Notes: generated from the sequence alone by a model not told the origin. Positions 24,147 to 33,059 are shown, counted from the first letter of the stretch. The stretch: DNA of 64,000 nt from Coriobacteriaceae bacterium (GCA_902364645.1 CABJEP010000005.1:81596-145595); one strand, 5' to 3'. Translations and numbers: made by a program.

Positions 24147-25025
24147 GTGTACGATCGACGACTTGACGCTATTTCGGCCGCCGCGGAGCTGGGAAGTTTC
24201 TCGCGTGCCGCGGCAAAGCTGCGCGTGTCGACGCCGGCACTCGTCAAGCAGGTTTCGGGCTTCGAGGCCGAGTTCGGCATCACGCTGTTCGAGCGCTCGC
24301 ATTCGGGCGTCAAGGTGACGCCGGCGGGTGCTCTGCTGGTGGACGACGCGCGCTCGATCATGCGCCAGTCCGAGGACGCACTGCGTCGTGCCCGACGCGC
24401 GGCGGGCGATGGCGGCGCCGTGCGCCTGGGTGTGTCGATGATGTGCCCGGGGCGCCATACACTCGCGCTATGGCCGCAGCTGCACGACATGGAACCGCGT
24501 TTGCGTTTTGAGATTGTGCCGGTGGGGGACCTTTACGATGAGCACGAGACCGTTATGCGCAGTCTGGGACGCGAGGTCGACGTGGTGCAGTCGAGTTTTT
24601 CGACCCCGCGCTGGGGAGACGCCTGCCAAAAGCTTCGCATCGTTACCGTGCCGTTTTATATCGACGTGCCGCGCACAAGCCGACTCGCGCGCAAGACGCG
24701 CATCACGGTTGCCGACCTGGAGGGTATGCGCCTGCGCGTGCTTCGTCACGGCAACGACGCCATGGACAGCCTGCGTATCGATCTTTTGGCCGACGGCGGC
24801 GTGGACGTGATCGACGTGGACAGCTTTGACTTTGCGCTTTTTAACGAGGCGGAGGAAAAGGGCGACGCGGTGCTCACCTGCGGAGCGTGGTCGGGCGTGC
24901 ACCCGGCCTTTGTGGGCGTACCGTTTTTGTGCGGCCGCGAGGTGCCGGTCTATTTGCACTACCCGCTCGAGCCCACCCTCCAAGTCCAAAAATTCGTCAA
25001 CGCCATTGCCCAACTCCTCAAGTAG
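24147..25025 (+). CDS. LysR-family transcriptional regulator
   Basis: Regulator of 292 residues. I prefer the GTG at 24147 (YDRRLDAISAAAELGSF follows) because GGGAG is 6 bases upstream; the frame is open back to 24114. The winged helix (about 1-62) has SFSRAAAKLRVSTPALVKQVSGFE. The effector domain is weakly typical. Divergent from the SDR-MFS-dehydrogenase operon, which it most likely controls. Confidence 0.9.
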   Translation: MYDRRLDAISAAAELGSFSRAAAKLRVSTPALVKQVSGFEAEFGITLFERSHSGVKVTPAGALLVDDARSIMRQSEDALRRARRAAGDGGAVRLGVSMMCPGRHTLALWPQLHDMEPRLRFEIVPVGDLYDEHETVMRSLGREVDVVQSSFSTPRWGDACQKLRIVTVPFYIDVPRTSRLARKTRITVADLEGMRLRVLRHGNDAMDSLRIDLLADGGVDVIDVDSFDFALFNEAEEKGDAVLTCGAWSGVHPAFVGVPFLCGREVPVYLHYPLEPTLQVQKFVNAIAQLLK

Positions 25026-25037
25026 CTCACACAAAAC

Positions 25038-25065
25038 GAGGCCCTGGCCAAACGGCCAGGGCCTC
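25038..25065. terminator. Hairpin after the LysR gene
   Basis: GAGGCCCTGGCC (25038-25049), loop AAAC, GGCCAGGGCCTC (25054-25065): a perfect 12-bp stem 12 bases after the LysR stop. No strong T-run. The remaining gap up to 25229 shows no gene. Confidence 0.65.
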
Positions 25066-25229
25066 ACTAACCTTTATTCCGTTTTAAACGACGGGCTGAT
25101 CACGCGTAGGAGGGTGCCCCGTGGACGGCGGTGTATTTCCTCCGCGCGCAGTTTCGCAGCGCAGCGAGAATGTTTGAGCACGGAGGAGTTACCCCGCCGC
25201 CCCGGGGAACCCTCCGTCAGTAATCGTTC

Positions 25230-27149
25230 CTACTCCAGCTCAAACGCACCCGTGTAGAGCTGGTAGTAATACCCGCGCTTGGCGATCAGTTCGTCGTGGT
25301 TGCCGCGCTCGATGATGCGGCCGTGGTCCAGGCAGATGATTGCGTCGGAGTTGCGCACGGTGGAGAGGCGGTGCGCGATGACAAACGTCGTGCGGCCCTC
25401 CATGAGCTTATCCATGCCCGCCTGCACGATAGCCTCGGTGCGGGTGTCGATGGAGCTCGTGGCCTCGTCCAGAATCATCGCCGGCGGATCGGCGACGGCG
25501 GCGCGCGCAATCGAAATCAGCTGGCGCTGGCCCTGCGACAGCTGGGCACCGTTACCGGTGAGCATGGTGTCGTAGCCGTCGGGCAGGCGGGTGATAAAGT
25601 CGTCCGCGCCCGCGAGCTTGGCCGCCGCGATGCACTCCTCGTCGGTCGCATCCAGGTTGCCGTAGCGGATGTTATCCATCACGGTGCCGGTGAACAGGTT
25701 CACGTCCTGCAGCACGACACCCAGCGAGCGGCGCAGATCGGCCTTGCGGATTTTGTTGACGTTGATGCCGTCGTAGCGAATCTTGCCGTCGGCGATGTCA
25801 TAGAAACGGTTGATGAGGTTGGTGATGGTCGTCTTGCCGGCACCGGTGGCGCCGACAAACGCGACCTTCTGGCCCGGCTTGGCGTATACGGACACGCCGT
25901 GCAGCACCTCGTGGTCGGGCGTGTAGCCAAAGTCGACGTTGTCCATGACCAGGTCGCCGCGCAGCGGCACGTACTCGATCTCGCCGGTTGCGCGGTGCGG
26001 ATGCTTCCATGCCCACATGCCAGTATGGTGGTCGGCCTCCTCGAGCTCCCAGGTCTCGGGGTTTACCTGCGCGTTGACGAGCGTCACGTAGCCTTCGTCG
26101 GCCTCGGGCTCCTCATCGATGAGCTCAAAGATGCGGTCGGCGCCGGCGAGGCCCATGACCACGGCGTTGATCTGCTGCGAGATCTGGCCGATCTGTCCGC
26201 AGAACTGCTTGGTCATGTTGAGGAACGGCACCACGACGGCGATGGACAGCGCCATGCCCGAGATGCTCAGGTTGGGCACGCCCAGCGCCAGGAAAATGCC
26301 GCCCGCCAGTGCGACCAGCACGTAGAGCAGGTTGCCCAGGTTCATAAGGATGGGCATGAGGATGTTGGCGTACATGTTGGCCTTTTGCGAGACCTCGAAG
26401 AGCTTCTCGTTGCGCTCGTCAAAATCGGCCTCGGCGGCAGACTCGTGGCAGAACGCCTTGACGACCTTCTGGCCGTTCATGACCTCCTCGATATGGCCCT
26501 CGACCACGCCGAGCTCGGTCTGCTGCGCAATGAAGAAACGCGCGGAATTGGAGCCGAGCAGCTTGGTCATAAAGGTCATAAAGGCGACGCCGGCGATGAT
26601 GACCAGGCACATCCACACGCTGTAGTACAGCATGATAAAGAACACCGTGACGATGATGATGATCGTCATGAGCAGGTTGGGCAGCGACTGACTGATCATC
26701 TGGCGCAGCGTATCGATGTCGTTGGTGTAGTGGCTCATGATATCGCCGCGCTGGTGCGTGTCGAAGTAGCGGATCGGCAGGTCCTGCATGCGGTTGAACA
26801 TCATCTCGCGCAGCTTCTCGAGCGAGCCCTGCGTGACGATAGCCATGGCGCGGTTCCAGAAGAGCGAGGACAGGACACCGACGCCGTAGATGCAGGCGAG
26901 GGTGGTCACGAGCTGCAGAATCTTGGGCTGTGCGGCTTCCCAATCGCCCGACTGCCACGATTCGCTAATAATCTGCAGGGCGCTCTGCAGGAAGGTCGCG
27001 CCGATGGAGTTGATGATGGCGCAGAGCACCACGCCGGCGACGACAAGGGGCAAAAGCACGGGATAGAAGTCAAAGAGCGTCTTGATGAGGCGCGACATGG
27101 TGCCGCCCTTACGGTTGAGCGCGCGCTCGGCGGTCGTTGCCTTACTCAT
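25230..27149 (-). CDS. ABC exporter half-transporter with consensus ATP site (heterodimer subunit 2)
   Basis: Membrane-ATPase fusion of 639 residues starting at ATG 27149, overlapping the partner gene by 8 bases. Six-helix domain at about 25-345, then an NBD with Walker A GATGAGKTT (about 433), signature LSQGQRQLIS (about 534) and Walker B MILDEATSSID with catalytic Glu. A charged insertion (about 350-395, WELEEADHHTGMWAWKHPHRATGE) links the domains. It likely pairs with the preceding subunit, whose own ATP site is degenerate, as in BmrCD/LmrCD-type multidrug exporters. MarR control supports drug or metabolite export. Confidence 0.9.
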   Translation of the reverse strand: MSKATTAERALNRKGGTMSRLIKTLFDFYPVLLPLVVAGVVLCAIINSIGATFLQSALQIISESWQSGDWEAAQPKILQLVTTLACIYGVGVLSSLFWNRAMAIVTQGSLEKLREMMFNRMQDLPIRYFDTHQRGDIMSHYTNDIDTLRQMISQSLPNLLMTIIIIVTVFFIMLYYSVWMCLVIIAGVAFMTFMTKLLGSNSARFFIAQQTELGVVEGHIEEVMNGQKVVKAFCHESAAEADFDERNEKLFEVSQKANMYANILMPILMNLGNLLYVLVALAGGIFLALGVPNLSISGMALSIAVVVPFLNMTKQFCGQIGQISQQINAVVMGLAGADRIFELIDEEPEADEGYVTLVNAQVNPETWELEEADHHTGMWAWKHPHRATGEIEYVPLRGDLVMDNVDFGYTPDHEVLHGVSVYAKPGQKVAFVGATGAGKTTITNLINRFYDIADGKIRYDGINVNKIRKADLRRSLGVVLQDVNLFTGTVMDNIRYGNLDATDEECIAAAKLAGADDFITRLPDGYDTMLTGNGAQLSQGQRQLISIARAAVADPPAMILDEATSSIDTRTEAIVQAGMDKLMEGRTTFVIAHRLSTVRNSDAIICLDHGRIIERGNHDELIAKRGYYYQLYTGAFELE

Positions 27150-28956
27150 GTGCCTCGCCTCCTTCCTGGGTCTGAGCTTGCGTTGCGGATGCCTCGGTGT
27201 CGGCCTCGACGGCCCCTTCGCCCTCGGCAGACATCTTGTTTTGCGAGGTAAAGGTCTCTCGGTAGATCTCGCTCGTCTTGAGCAGCTCTTCGTGGTTGCC
27301 GATCTGTGCGATGCGGCCGCCCTCCATGACAATGATGCGGTCTGCGTCCTGCACGGAGCTGATGCGCTGGGCGATGATGAGCTTGGTCGTGTTGGGCAGA
27401 TAGCTTGCCAGGCCTGCGCGAATCTTGGCGTCAGTCTTGGTGTCGACGGCGCTGGTGGAGTCGTCCAGGATCAAGATCTTGGGGCGACGCAACAGGGCGC
27501 GTGCAATGCACAGGCGCTGCTTCTGACCGCCCGAAACATTAGAGCCGCCCTGTTCGATCCAGGTGTCGTAGCCCTTGGGGAAACCGTCGACAAACTCGTC
27601 GGCGCAGGCCAGATGCGCTGCCTCGCGGACTTCCTCGTCGGTGGCGTTCGGGTCGCCCCAACGCAGGTTCTCGGCGATGGTGCCGCTAAACAGCACGTTT
27701 TTCTGCAGCACCATGGCGACCTGGTGACGCAGCGCGTCCAGGTCGTAGTCGCGCACGTCCACGCCGCCCACGCGCACAGCGCCTTCGGTGGTGTCGTACA
27801 GGCGGGCGATGAGGTTAACGAGCGTGGACTTGGCCGAGCCGGTGCCGCCGATGATGCCGATGGTCTCGCCGCTCGTAATGTGCAGGTCGATATCGTCGAG
27901 CGCCTGGCGCTTCGCATGCTTGGAATACTTAAAGCTCACGTGGTCAAAGTCGATGGAACCGTCGGCAACCTCGAGCACGGGCTCGGCGGGATCGGCGATC
28001 GTGGGCTCGGCGGCCAGCACCTCGGCAATGCGGTGTGCCGATTCGTCGGCCATGGTCACCATGACAAAGATCATCGACAGCTGCATCAGGCTCATGAGAA
28101 TCTGGAAACCATAGGTAAAGGTCGAGGAGAGCTGGCCCACGTCGAACAGCGTGCCCTGGCTCGTGATGATGAGCTTGGAGCCCAGGTAGATGATGACGAC
28201 AAACGCGCCGTTGACGCAGATGTTCATCATGGGGTTGTTAAAGGCGAGCAGCTTCTCGGCGCGGGTGAAGTCCATCTGGACGTCGCGCGCGGCGGTCGCG
28301 AACTTCTCCTTCTCAAAGTCTTCGCGCACATAGCTCTTGACCACGCGCATACCGGTGACGTTTTCCTCGACGGACTCGTTAAGGGCATCGTACTTGTGGA
28401 ACACGCGCGAGAAGATGGGGCGCACCTTAAAGATGATAAAGAACAGTCCAAAGCCCAGCAGCGGAATGATGACCAGGTAGACCATGGCGACGCTGCCGCC
28501 CATGATAAACGCCATGGTAAAGGCGAAGATCAATACCAGCGGCGCGCGCACGGCGATACGGATGATCATCATAAAGGCCTGCTGCACGTTGTTGATATCG
28601 GTGGTCAGGCGCGTGACGAGCGAGGAGCTCGAGAACTCATCGATGTTGGCAAAGCTGAACGTCTGGATCTTGTAGAACAGGTCGTGACGCAGGTTCTTGG
28701 CGAACCCGCAGCTCGCATGGCTGCAGGTGACGCCGGCAGCGGCACCAAAAGCAAGCGACGTCAGCGCGATGAGCACCAAAAAGCCTGCGGTGGGAAGCAT
28801 CTCGGCTACGGTGGCGCCGTCTTTGATGGCGTCGATCAGGTTGGCAGTGATAAATGGAATCAGCATCTCGCAGAGCACCTCGCCAAGCACAAGCAACGGC
28901 GTAGCAACGGTGACTTTCATATAGTCGCGGATGCTGCCCATGAGGGTTTTAATCAT
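27142..28956 (-). CDS. ABC exporter half-transporter with degenerate ATP site (heterodimer subunit 1)
   Basis: Half-transporter of 604 residues: membrane domain at about 15-310, then an NBD with unusual Walker A GGTGSAKST (about 368; Ala where Gly is normal), signature NVSGGQKQRL, and Walker B LILDDSTSAVD, where Asp replaces the catalytic Glu. This is the classical non-hydrolysing partner of heterodimeric exporters. The tail (about 570-604) is Ala/Glu rich. The start overlaps the MarR stop by 8 bases. Confidence 0.9.
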   Translation of the reverse strand: MIKTLMGSIRDYMKVTVATPLLVLGEVLCEMLIPFITANLIDAIKDGATVAEMLPTAGFLVLIALTSLAFGAAAGVTCSHASCGFAKNLRHDLFYKIQTFSFANIDEFSSSSLVTRLTTDINNVQQAFMMIIRIAVRAPLVLIFAFTMAFIMGGSVAMVYLVIIPLLGFGLFFIIFKVRPIFSRVFHKYDALNESVEENVTGMRVVKSYVREDFEKEKFATAARDVQMDFTRAEKLLAFNNPMMNICVNGAFVVIIYLGSKLIITSQGTLFDVGQLSSTFTYGFQILMSLMQLSMIFVMVTMADESAHRIAEVLAAEPTIADPAEPVLEVADGSIDFDHVSFKYSKHAKRQALDDIDLHITSGETIGIIGGTGSAKSTLVNLIARLYDTTEGAVRVGGVDVRDYDLDALRHQVAMVLQKNVLFSGTIAENLRWGDPNATDEEVREAAHLACADEFVDGFPKGYDTWIEQGGSNVSGGQKQRLCIARALLRRPKILILDDSTSAVDTKTDAKIRAGLASYLPNTTKLIIAQRISSVQDADRIIVMEGGRIAQIGNHEELLKTSEIYRETFTSQNKMSAEGEGAVEADTEASATQAQTQEGGEAHE

Positions 28957-29455
28957 CCAGTTCCTCCCAGGTTACGCGGATTTTATCGAGCATTTCGGCG
29001 AGGTCCTCGCGCTCGTCGTGGGTGAGCGCGCTAAAGGCCTGCTCTCTAAAGCGAATGCGGGCTGCCTGGTCGATGCGGGCGTTTTCCCGGCCGGTTTCGG
29101 TCAGGCGAATGGTGAGTTGCCGTCGATCCTTGGGGTTACGGCTGCGCTCGATGAGGCCGTTGAGCTCGAGCTTGGACAGGATCTCGGAAAGCGATCCCGG
29201 CTTGAGGTCAAAGTGCATGCCGAGCTCCTGCTGCGACATCTCGCCGCCGGGTTGCTTGGCTAGCAGGCAGATGATGGGCGCCTTGCCGGATACGCCTCCG
29301 CCATGAAAGTGCATGTAATGGCCGCAAAAGCCCAGATTATTGAGGATGCGCTTGGCAAGCTTGTCTTCGGCGCTGACCGCTTCGGGTACATCCGCAGGCT
29401 GTGACGGGTCGCCGCCGGGCTCATGCGAACAAAGGTTAAGAGGTTCATCGCACAT
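28949..29455 (-). CDS. MarR-family transcriptional regulator
   Basis: Regulator of 168 residues. The winged helix is visible (MSQQELGMHFDLKPGSLSEILSKLELNGLIERSRNPKDRRQLTIRLT, residues about 73-118). An extra ~30-residue N-terminus holds several Cys and His (MCDEPLNLCSHEPGG, and FCGHYMHFHGGG further on), which could bind metal or sense redox state; this is speculation. It leads the ABC exporter operon and probably represses it. Confidence 0.88.
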   Translation of the reverse strand: MCDEPLNLCSHEPGGDPSQPADVPEAVSAEDKLAKRILNNLGFCGHYMHFHGGGVSGKAPIICLLAKQPGGEMSQQELGMHFDLKPGSLSEILSKLELNGLIERSRNPKDRRQLTIRLTETGRENARIDQAARIRFREQAFSALTHDEREDLAEMLDKIRVTWEELDD

Positions 29456-29479
29456 GAATTAGTGTTGCTCCTTTCTTTA

Positions 29480-29509
29480 GTTAGGTAGTGGAATTGTTTT
29501 GTGCCTAAC
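29480..29509. promoter_or_regulatory. Candidate MarR operator upstream of the MarR-ABC operon
   Basis: GTTAGGTA (29480-29487) and TGCCTAAC (29502-29509) form an imperfect inverted repeat 25 bases before the MarR start, in the expected place for autoregulation. Confidence 0.5.
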
Positions 29510-29555
29510 CAATCTAGGAGCATGAGAAATGAATGTCAAGGTACCAAACTTTATA

Positions 29556-29583
29556 GTTACGGCGTTTTGCCAAACGCCGTAAC
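29556..29583. terminator. Perfect 12-bp hairpin between MarR and pyridoxamine kinase genes
   Basis: GTTACGGCGTTT, loop TGCC, AAACGCCGTAAC. It lies between divergent genes, so it is not an ordinary terminator. It may be an mRNA 5' element or a repeat. Confidence 0.4.
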
Positions 29584-29669
29584 CGCTCGACTCCGCTCGC
29601 AACGTTCCCTGCGCTACACTTAGTCGCACTGTGGCGCTGCGCGTCGCGCCCGAAACAAGGGAGACCTTC

Positions 29670-30494
29670 ATGAAGAATACTCAGCTGCTGCTGATCAACG
29701 ATATGTGCGGCTACGGCAAGGTCGCGCTTTCCGCCATGCTGCCGGTGCTGTCGCACATGGGCTACCGTATCCATAACTTGCCGACGGCGCTCGTTTCCGA
29801 CACGCTTAACTACCCCAAGTTCTACATCCACGACACCACGGAGTACGTGCGTCAGAGTCTTGCCATCTGGGAGGAGCTCGGCTTTGAGTTCGACGCCATC
29901 TCGACCGGCTTTATCGTGACCGAGGAAGAGACGCGCATCATCTCGGACTTTTGCCACCGCCGCGCGCAAAAGGGCACCAAGGTGTTCGTCGACCCCATCA
30001 TGGGCGACAACGGCAAGCTCTATGCGGGCGTGCCCGAGTCCACGATTGGCCTTATGCGGCATCTTCTGGAGTGCGCAGACTACGCGGTGCCTAACTATAC
30101 CGAGGCGTGCCTGCTTGCCGATAGGCCTATTGCCGAGGAAATTACGCCCGATGAGGGCCGCGCCCTTGTGGACGCCGTGCGCGAGCTGGGTGCCAAGTCG
30201 GTGGTCATTACGAGCGCCGTGGTCAATGGCACGAACGCGGTTATCGGTTACGACCATGTAGCGGGGGAGTACTTTATGATTCCCTTTGAGCTCATTCCGG
30301 TCTATTTCCCGGGCACGGGCGACACGTTCTCGGCGGTGCTCGTCGGCCGCGTTATGGCAGGTTGGAGTCTGCAGCGCGCGACGTCCGATGCCATGCGTGT
30401 GGTGGCTGAGCTTATCGAGCGCAATGCCGACCAGGAGGACAAGTCGGCCGGCCTTCCCATCGAAGCCTGCCTGGATGTGATTGACCATGAGTAA
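29670..30494 (+). CDS. Pyridoxamine/pyridoxal kinase, PdxY-like
   Basis: PfkB/ribokinase-fold kinase of 274 residues that phosphorylates pyridoxamine or pyridoxal for PLP salvage. Start ATG 29670 after AAGGGAGA. Landmarks: NDMCGYGKVALSAMLPVLSHMG (10-31, in place of the common SqVayGhvGnSA), FVDPIMGDNGKLY (106-118) and the anion-hole/catalytic PGTGDTFSA with D218. The next gene overlaps its end by 8 bases. Confidence 0.88.
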   Translation: MKNTQLLLINDMCGYGKVALSAMLPVLSHMGYRIHNLPTALVSDTLNYPKFYIHDTTEYVRQSLAIWEELGFEFDAISTGFIVTEEETRIISDFCHRRAQKGTKVFVDPIMGDNGKLYAGVPESTIGLMRHLLECADYAVPNYTEACLLADRPIAEEITPDEGRALVDAVRELGAKSVVITSAVVNGTNAVIGYDHVAGEYFMIPFELIPVYFPGTGDTFSAVLVGRVMAGWSLQRATSDAMRVVAELIERNADQEDKSAGLPIEACLDVIDHE

Positions 30495-30816
30495 CGCTGG
30501 CGAGGGCGGCGCCAAGCCTGCGGGCGGGGGCAAGCCGCTCGGCGCGCCGCGGGACAAACGTCCGCGTATCCGCGTGAGCTGCGTGGACCAGCTGGGAACG
30601 TGCCGCTGCCATCATGGTCACAAGCCGGGCGACGTTTTTGACTTCGACCGAGACCGCGGCAAGATGTGCGCCATGGCCTGCCATGTGGGCTTTCCCTATA
30701 TCGATATCCTGCGCTATGGCGGAACCGTGCCTGGCAACGAGCCCGGCACGGCAAAGTTCTGCTGTCCCGAGGTCGACACGTTGAACGTCTGGCTTGCCGA
30801 GATCGTCGACGAATAG
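30487..30816 (+). CDS. TIGR04076-like small cysteine-rich protein
   Basis: Protein of 109 residues starting at ATG 30487 inside the end of the kinase gene. A Gly/Pro-rich N-terminus is followed by a conserved-looking core: RIRVSCVDQLGTCRCHHGHKPGDVFDF, KMCAMACHVGFPYIDILRYGG, and FCCPEVDTLNVWLAEIVD. This matches the pattern of the TIGR04076 family, of unknown function. The several Cys and His residues suggest metal binding. Translational coupling with the kinase gives no obvious functional clue. Confidence 0.7.
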   Translation: MSNAGEGGAKPAGGGKPLGAPRDKRPRIRVSCVDQLGTCRCHHGHKPGDVFDFDRDRGKMCAMACHVGFPYIDILRYGGTVPGNEPGTAKFCCPEVDTLNVWLAEIVDE

Positions 30817-30818
30817 CC

Positions 30819-30853
30819 GGATGTGACAAAGGGGCGGGCCCTTTGTCGCATCC
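30819..30853. repeat. CAAAGGGAC-family palindrome, copy B
   Basis: GGATGTGACAAAGGG (30819-30833) pairs with CCCTTTGTCGCATCC (30839-30853). It begins 2 bases after the preceding stop codon. Confidence 0.75.
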
Positions 30854-30893
30854 GCCGATGGTGCCCCTTCTTTTTTGCCTATAATCCTAAATC

Positions 30894-30970
30894 TCTGCAT
30901 TTCATCCGATATTAGGTTCTAAAAACTCTGCATTTCATCGATAATCAAGCATATAAACCTTGCATTTCAT
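30894..30970. promoter_or_regulatory. Three direct repeats of TCTGCATTTCAT with 32-33 bp period upstream of the AAA ATPase gene
   Basis: TCTGCATTTCAT at 30894-30905 and 30927-30938, and CTTGCATTTCAT at 30959-30970. The spacers are AT-rich and differ. A period of about three helical turns puts all copies on one DNA face, as in multi-site operators. The last copy ends 25 bases before the ATPase start. Confidence 0.5.
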
Positions 30971-30994
30971 TTGATGACACTGAGGGGAGAGCCT

Positions 30995-32356
30995 ATGCTG
31001 CGTAGGAAAATAGCGGCAGAGCTGGAGCGTTGGCTGAAGTCTGCCGAGCAAAAGGCCTTATTCATTACGGGTTCTCGCCAGATCGGCAAAAGTTATTCGA
31101 TTCGCGCATTTGGCAAAGCCAGCCATGCAACCTACATCGAACTCAACCTCATGGAAAATCGCCAGGCAAAAGATGCTCTTCTCGAGGCACGGGATGCCGA
31201 CGATTTCATCAGCAGGGTGACGCTTCTCTCGGGAAAGCCGATAGCACCGGGCAAAACGCTCGTGTTTATCGATGAGGTCCAAGAGGCCCCCGACATCATG
31301 ACGATGGCAAAGTTCCTTGTTGAGGACGGGAGGTGCCGCTGGGCGTTTTCGGGGTCAATGCTCGGGACCCAGTTCAAGGTCGTTAGGTCCTATCCCGTGG
31401 GATATGTTCACGAGCTTAGGATGTTCCCGCTCGATTTCGAGGAGTTTTGCTGGGCGATCGGGGTGAGCGAGGGAGCTCGCCAAACGATACGCGACGCGTG
31501 TATCAGCGAGAAGCCCATTCCTGATTACATTCACGACGCGATGATGGCAAACTTCAGGACCTATACCGTTGTCGGTGGAATGCCAGAGGTCGTGCAGCGT
31601 TTCCTTGACACGCGGGGCGACCTTGCCTCTGTTCGTCAGCTACAGTCAGAGCTCAACGAACAGTACCGGCGGGATATCTCCAAGTATGCAAGCGGGCGAG
31701 CCCTTCAGGTGCAGAGCATTTACGATCAGCTCCCTATTATGCTCGAGGGCGAAAACAAACGCTTCGTGCTCAATTCCATTGACCTCAAGGCGCATTACGA
31801 CAAGTACCAGCGAGATTTTGTCTGGCTTGTCGATGCCGGCGTTGCTCTCAAGGCGGATATCGTAACCGAGCCAAAGTCGCCCCTGCTCAAGACGGCACGG
31901 CCATCGCAGTTCAAGCTATACCAATCGGATACGGGCATGTTGATGGCGCGCTACCCCGTTGGCGTCGCCCAGGCGGCGTATCTTGATAGCAAGGAACCCA
32001 ATCTGGGCGGCATTTACGAAAACGTGGTGGCCCAGCAGCTGGCTGCCCAGAATCGCCAGCTTTACTACTATCAGACGAAAAAGCGCGGCGAAGTGGACTT
32101 TGTGGTCGACGGACCGGATGGGACGGCTGTCCCGATCGAGGTTAAATCGGGCTCCTATTACCACGCGCACGCTGCGCTCGGTCATGTGCTTGATACGGCC
32201 GAATATGGCGTAAGGCTCGGGATTGTTTTCTCGAGAGGCAACGTTGAGCGCAACGGAGCTGTTCTTTATTTGCCGCTATATGCGACCTGGGTCCTTTCGG
32301 ATGTTTTGGGCGACTCCCGTGCCGAGGGGATAAAGCTGGAGGTCAAGCCGGTCTAG
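30995..32356 (+). CDS. AAA ATPase with DUF4143 nuclease-like C-terminus
   Basis: Protein of 453 residues, start ATG 30995 after GAGGGGAGA. AAA_14-type ATPase domain: Walker A GSRQIGKS (26-33), Walker B TLVFIDEVQEA (D93, E94), then an FSGSML sensor-like stretch. The C-terminal DUF4143 region carries GEVDFVV and PIEVKSG (about 366-385), the acidic/Lys pattern of PD-(D/E)xK nucleases. These ATPases are widespread, often near mobile or accessory genes, and their function is unsettled. It is a lone gene with lower GC character than its neighbours and unusual upstream repeats, compatible with recent transfer. Confidence 0.85.
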   Translation: MLRRKIAAELERWLKSAEQKALFITGSRQIGKSYSIRAFGKASHATYIELNLMENRQAKDALLEARDADDFISRVTLLSGKPIAPGKTLVFIDEVQEAPDIMTMAKFLVEDGRCRWAFSGSMLGTQFKVVRSYPVGYVHELRMFPLDFEEFCWAIGVSEGARQTIRDACISEKPIPDYIHDAMMANFRTYTVVGGMPEVVQRFLDTRGDLASVRQLQSELNEQYRRDISKYASGRALQVQSIYDQLPIMLEGENKRFVLNSIDLKAHYDKYQRDFVWLVDAGVALKADIVTEPKSPLLKTARPSQFKLYQSDTGMLMARYPVGVAQAAYLDSKEPNLGGIYENVVAQQLAAQNRQLYYYQTKKRGEVDFVVDGPDGTAVPIEVKSGSYYHAHAALGHVLDTAEYGVRLGIVFSRGNVERNGAVLYLPLYATWVLSDVLGDSRAEGIKLEVKPV

Positions 32357-32368
32357 GGCCAGTCCCGA

Positions 32369-32399
32369 ATGTGACAAAGGGGCAGTCCCTTGGTCGTAT
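32369..32399. repeat. CAAAGGGAC-family palindrome, copy C (imperfect)
   Basis: ATGTGACAAAGGGGCAG then TCCCTTGGTCGTAT: the right arm carries two or three mismatches, so this copy is decayed. It starts 13 bases after the ATPase stop. Confidence 0.6.
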
Positions 32400-32422
32400 C
32401 GAGTTCCACTGCCCGAGAAAAT

Positions 32423-32515
32423 GAGCGTGGATTTTCTCCCGTTTAGAGCGCACTTGAACGCTCAAAGTGGGAGATTTTCCACGCTCGATCTGTATACGAG
32501 AGAAAATCCACGCTC
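32423..32515. repeat. Cluster of GAGCGTGGATTTTCTC repeats, direct and inverted
   Basis: GAGCGTGGATTTTCTC (32423-32438) is the exact inverse of GAGAAAATCCACGCTC (32500-32515). A third, imperfect copy GAGATTTTCCACGCTC is at 32471-32486. The last two are each followed by CGAT and a TGTATAC. The cluster lies between convergent genes. Confidence 0.6.
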
Positions 32516-32561
32516 GATGTATACCGATGACGCGGTTCGCGCGGTTTGTGCGCCCGCAAAC

Positions 32562-33008
32562 CTACATCTGCTCGAGCATGGCAGTGCAACCGTCGAGCAC
32601 GTCGCGGTAGGTGGCATCGAAGTTGCCGGTGTACCAGGGATCGGCCACGTCGCCGGGGCGCTCGGTCCAATCGAGCAAGCGCGTAATCTTGCCGTCGGGG
32701 TCGTCGCCAAAGATGCGGTGCAGGCCGCGGGCGTTCTCATCGTCCATATAGACAATGTGATCCCAGTCGCCATACTCCGCGCGACGCACCTGGCGCGCGC
32801 GATGTGCGACGACGGGAATCCCGACCTCGCGCAGCTTGGCAACAGTGCCACGATGCGGTGGGTTGCCAATCTCCTCAGTCGAGGTCGCGGCGGAATCGAT
32901 GACAAACTCGTCCGCGCGTCCGGCGCGGTGCACCAGCTCGGTAAACACCGACTCAGCCATCGTCGAGCGGCAGATATTTCCATGACAGATAAACAGTACA
33001 CGTTGCAT
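32562..33008 (-). CDS. Low-molecular-weight protein tyrosine phosphatase
   Basis: Phosphatase of 148 residues starting at ATG 33008 (MQRVLFICHGNICRS). The CX5R active site is C8-H-G-N-I-C-R14, and the general acid lies in VADPWYTGNF (about 122-131). The family removes phosphate from tyrosine or arginine residues. The adjacent MFS gene (stop at 33060, same strand) is upstream with a 51-base gap, so the two may be co-transcribed. Confidence 0.92.
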   Translation of the reverse strand: MQRVLFICHGNICRSTMAESVFTELVHRAGRADEFVIDSAATSTEEIGNPPHRGTVAKLREVGIPVVAHRARQVRRAEYGDWDHIVYMDDENARGLHRIFGDDPDGKITRLLDWTERPGDVADPWYTGNFDATYRDVLDGCTAMLEQM

Positions 33009-33059
33009 GTGCGGTTTCCTTTCGATCGCCATCATCGAGCTCGAGTATCGCATCTACGC

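Noticed and set aside
30894-30970. CRISPR-like array
   Set aside because: Three short 12-base repeats with 20-base AT-rich spacers, no cas genes, and adjacency to a promoter region: better explained as operator repeats.
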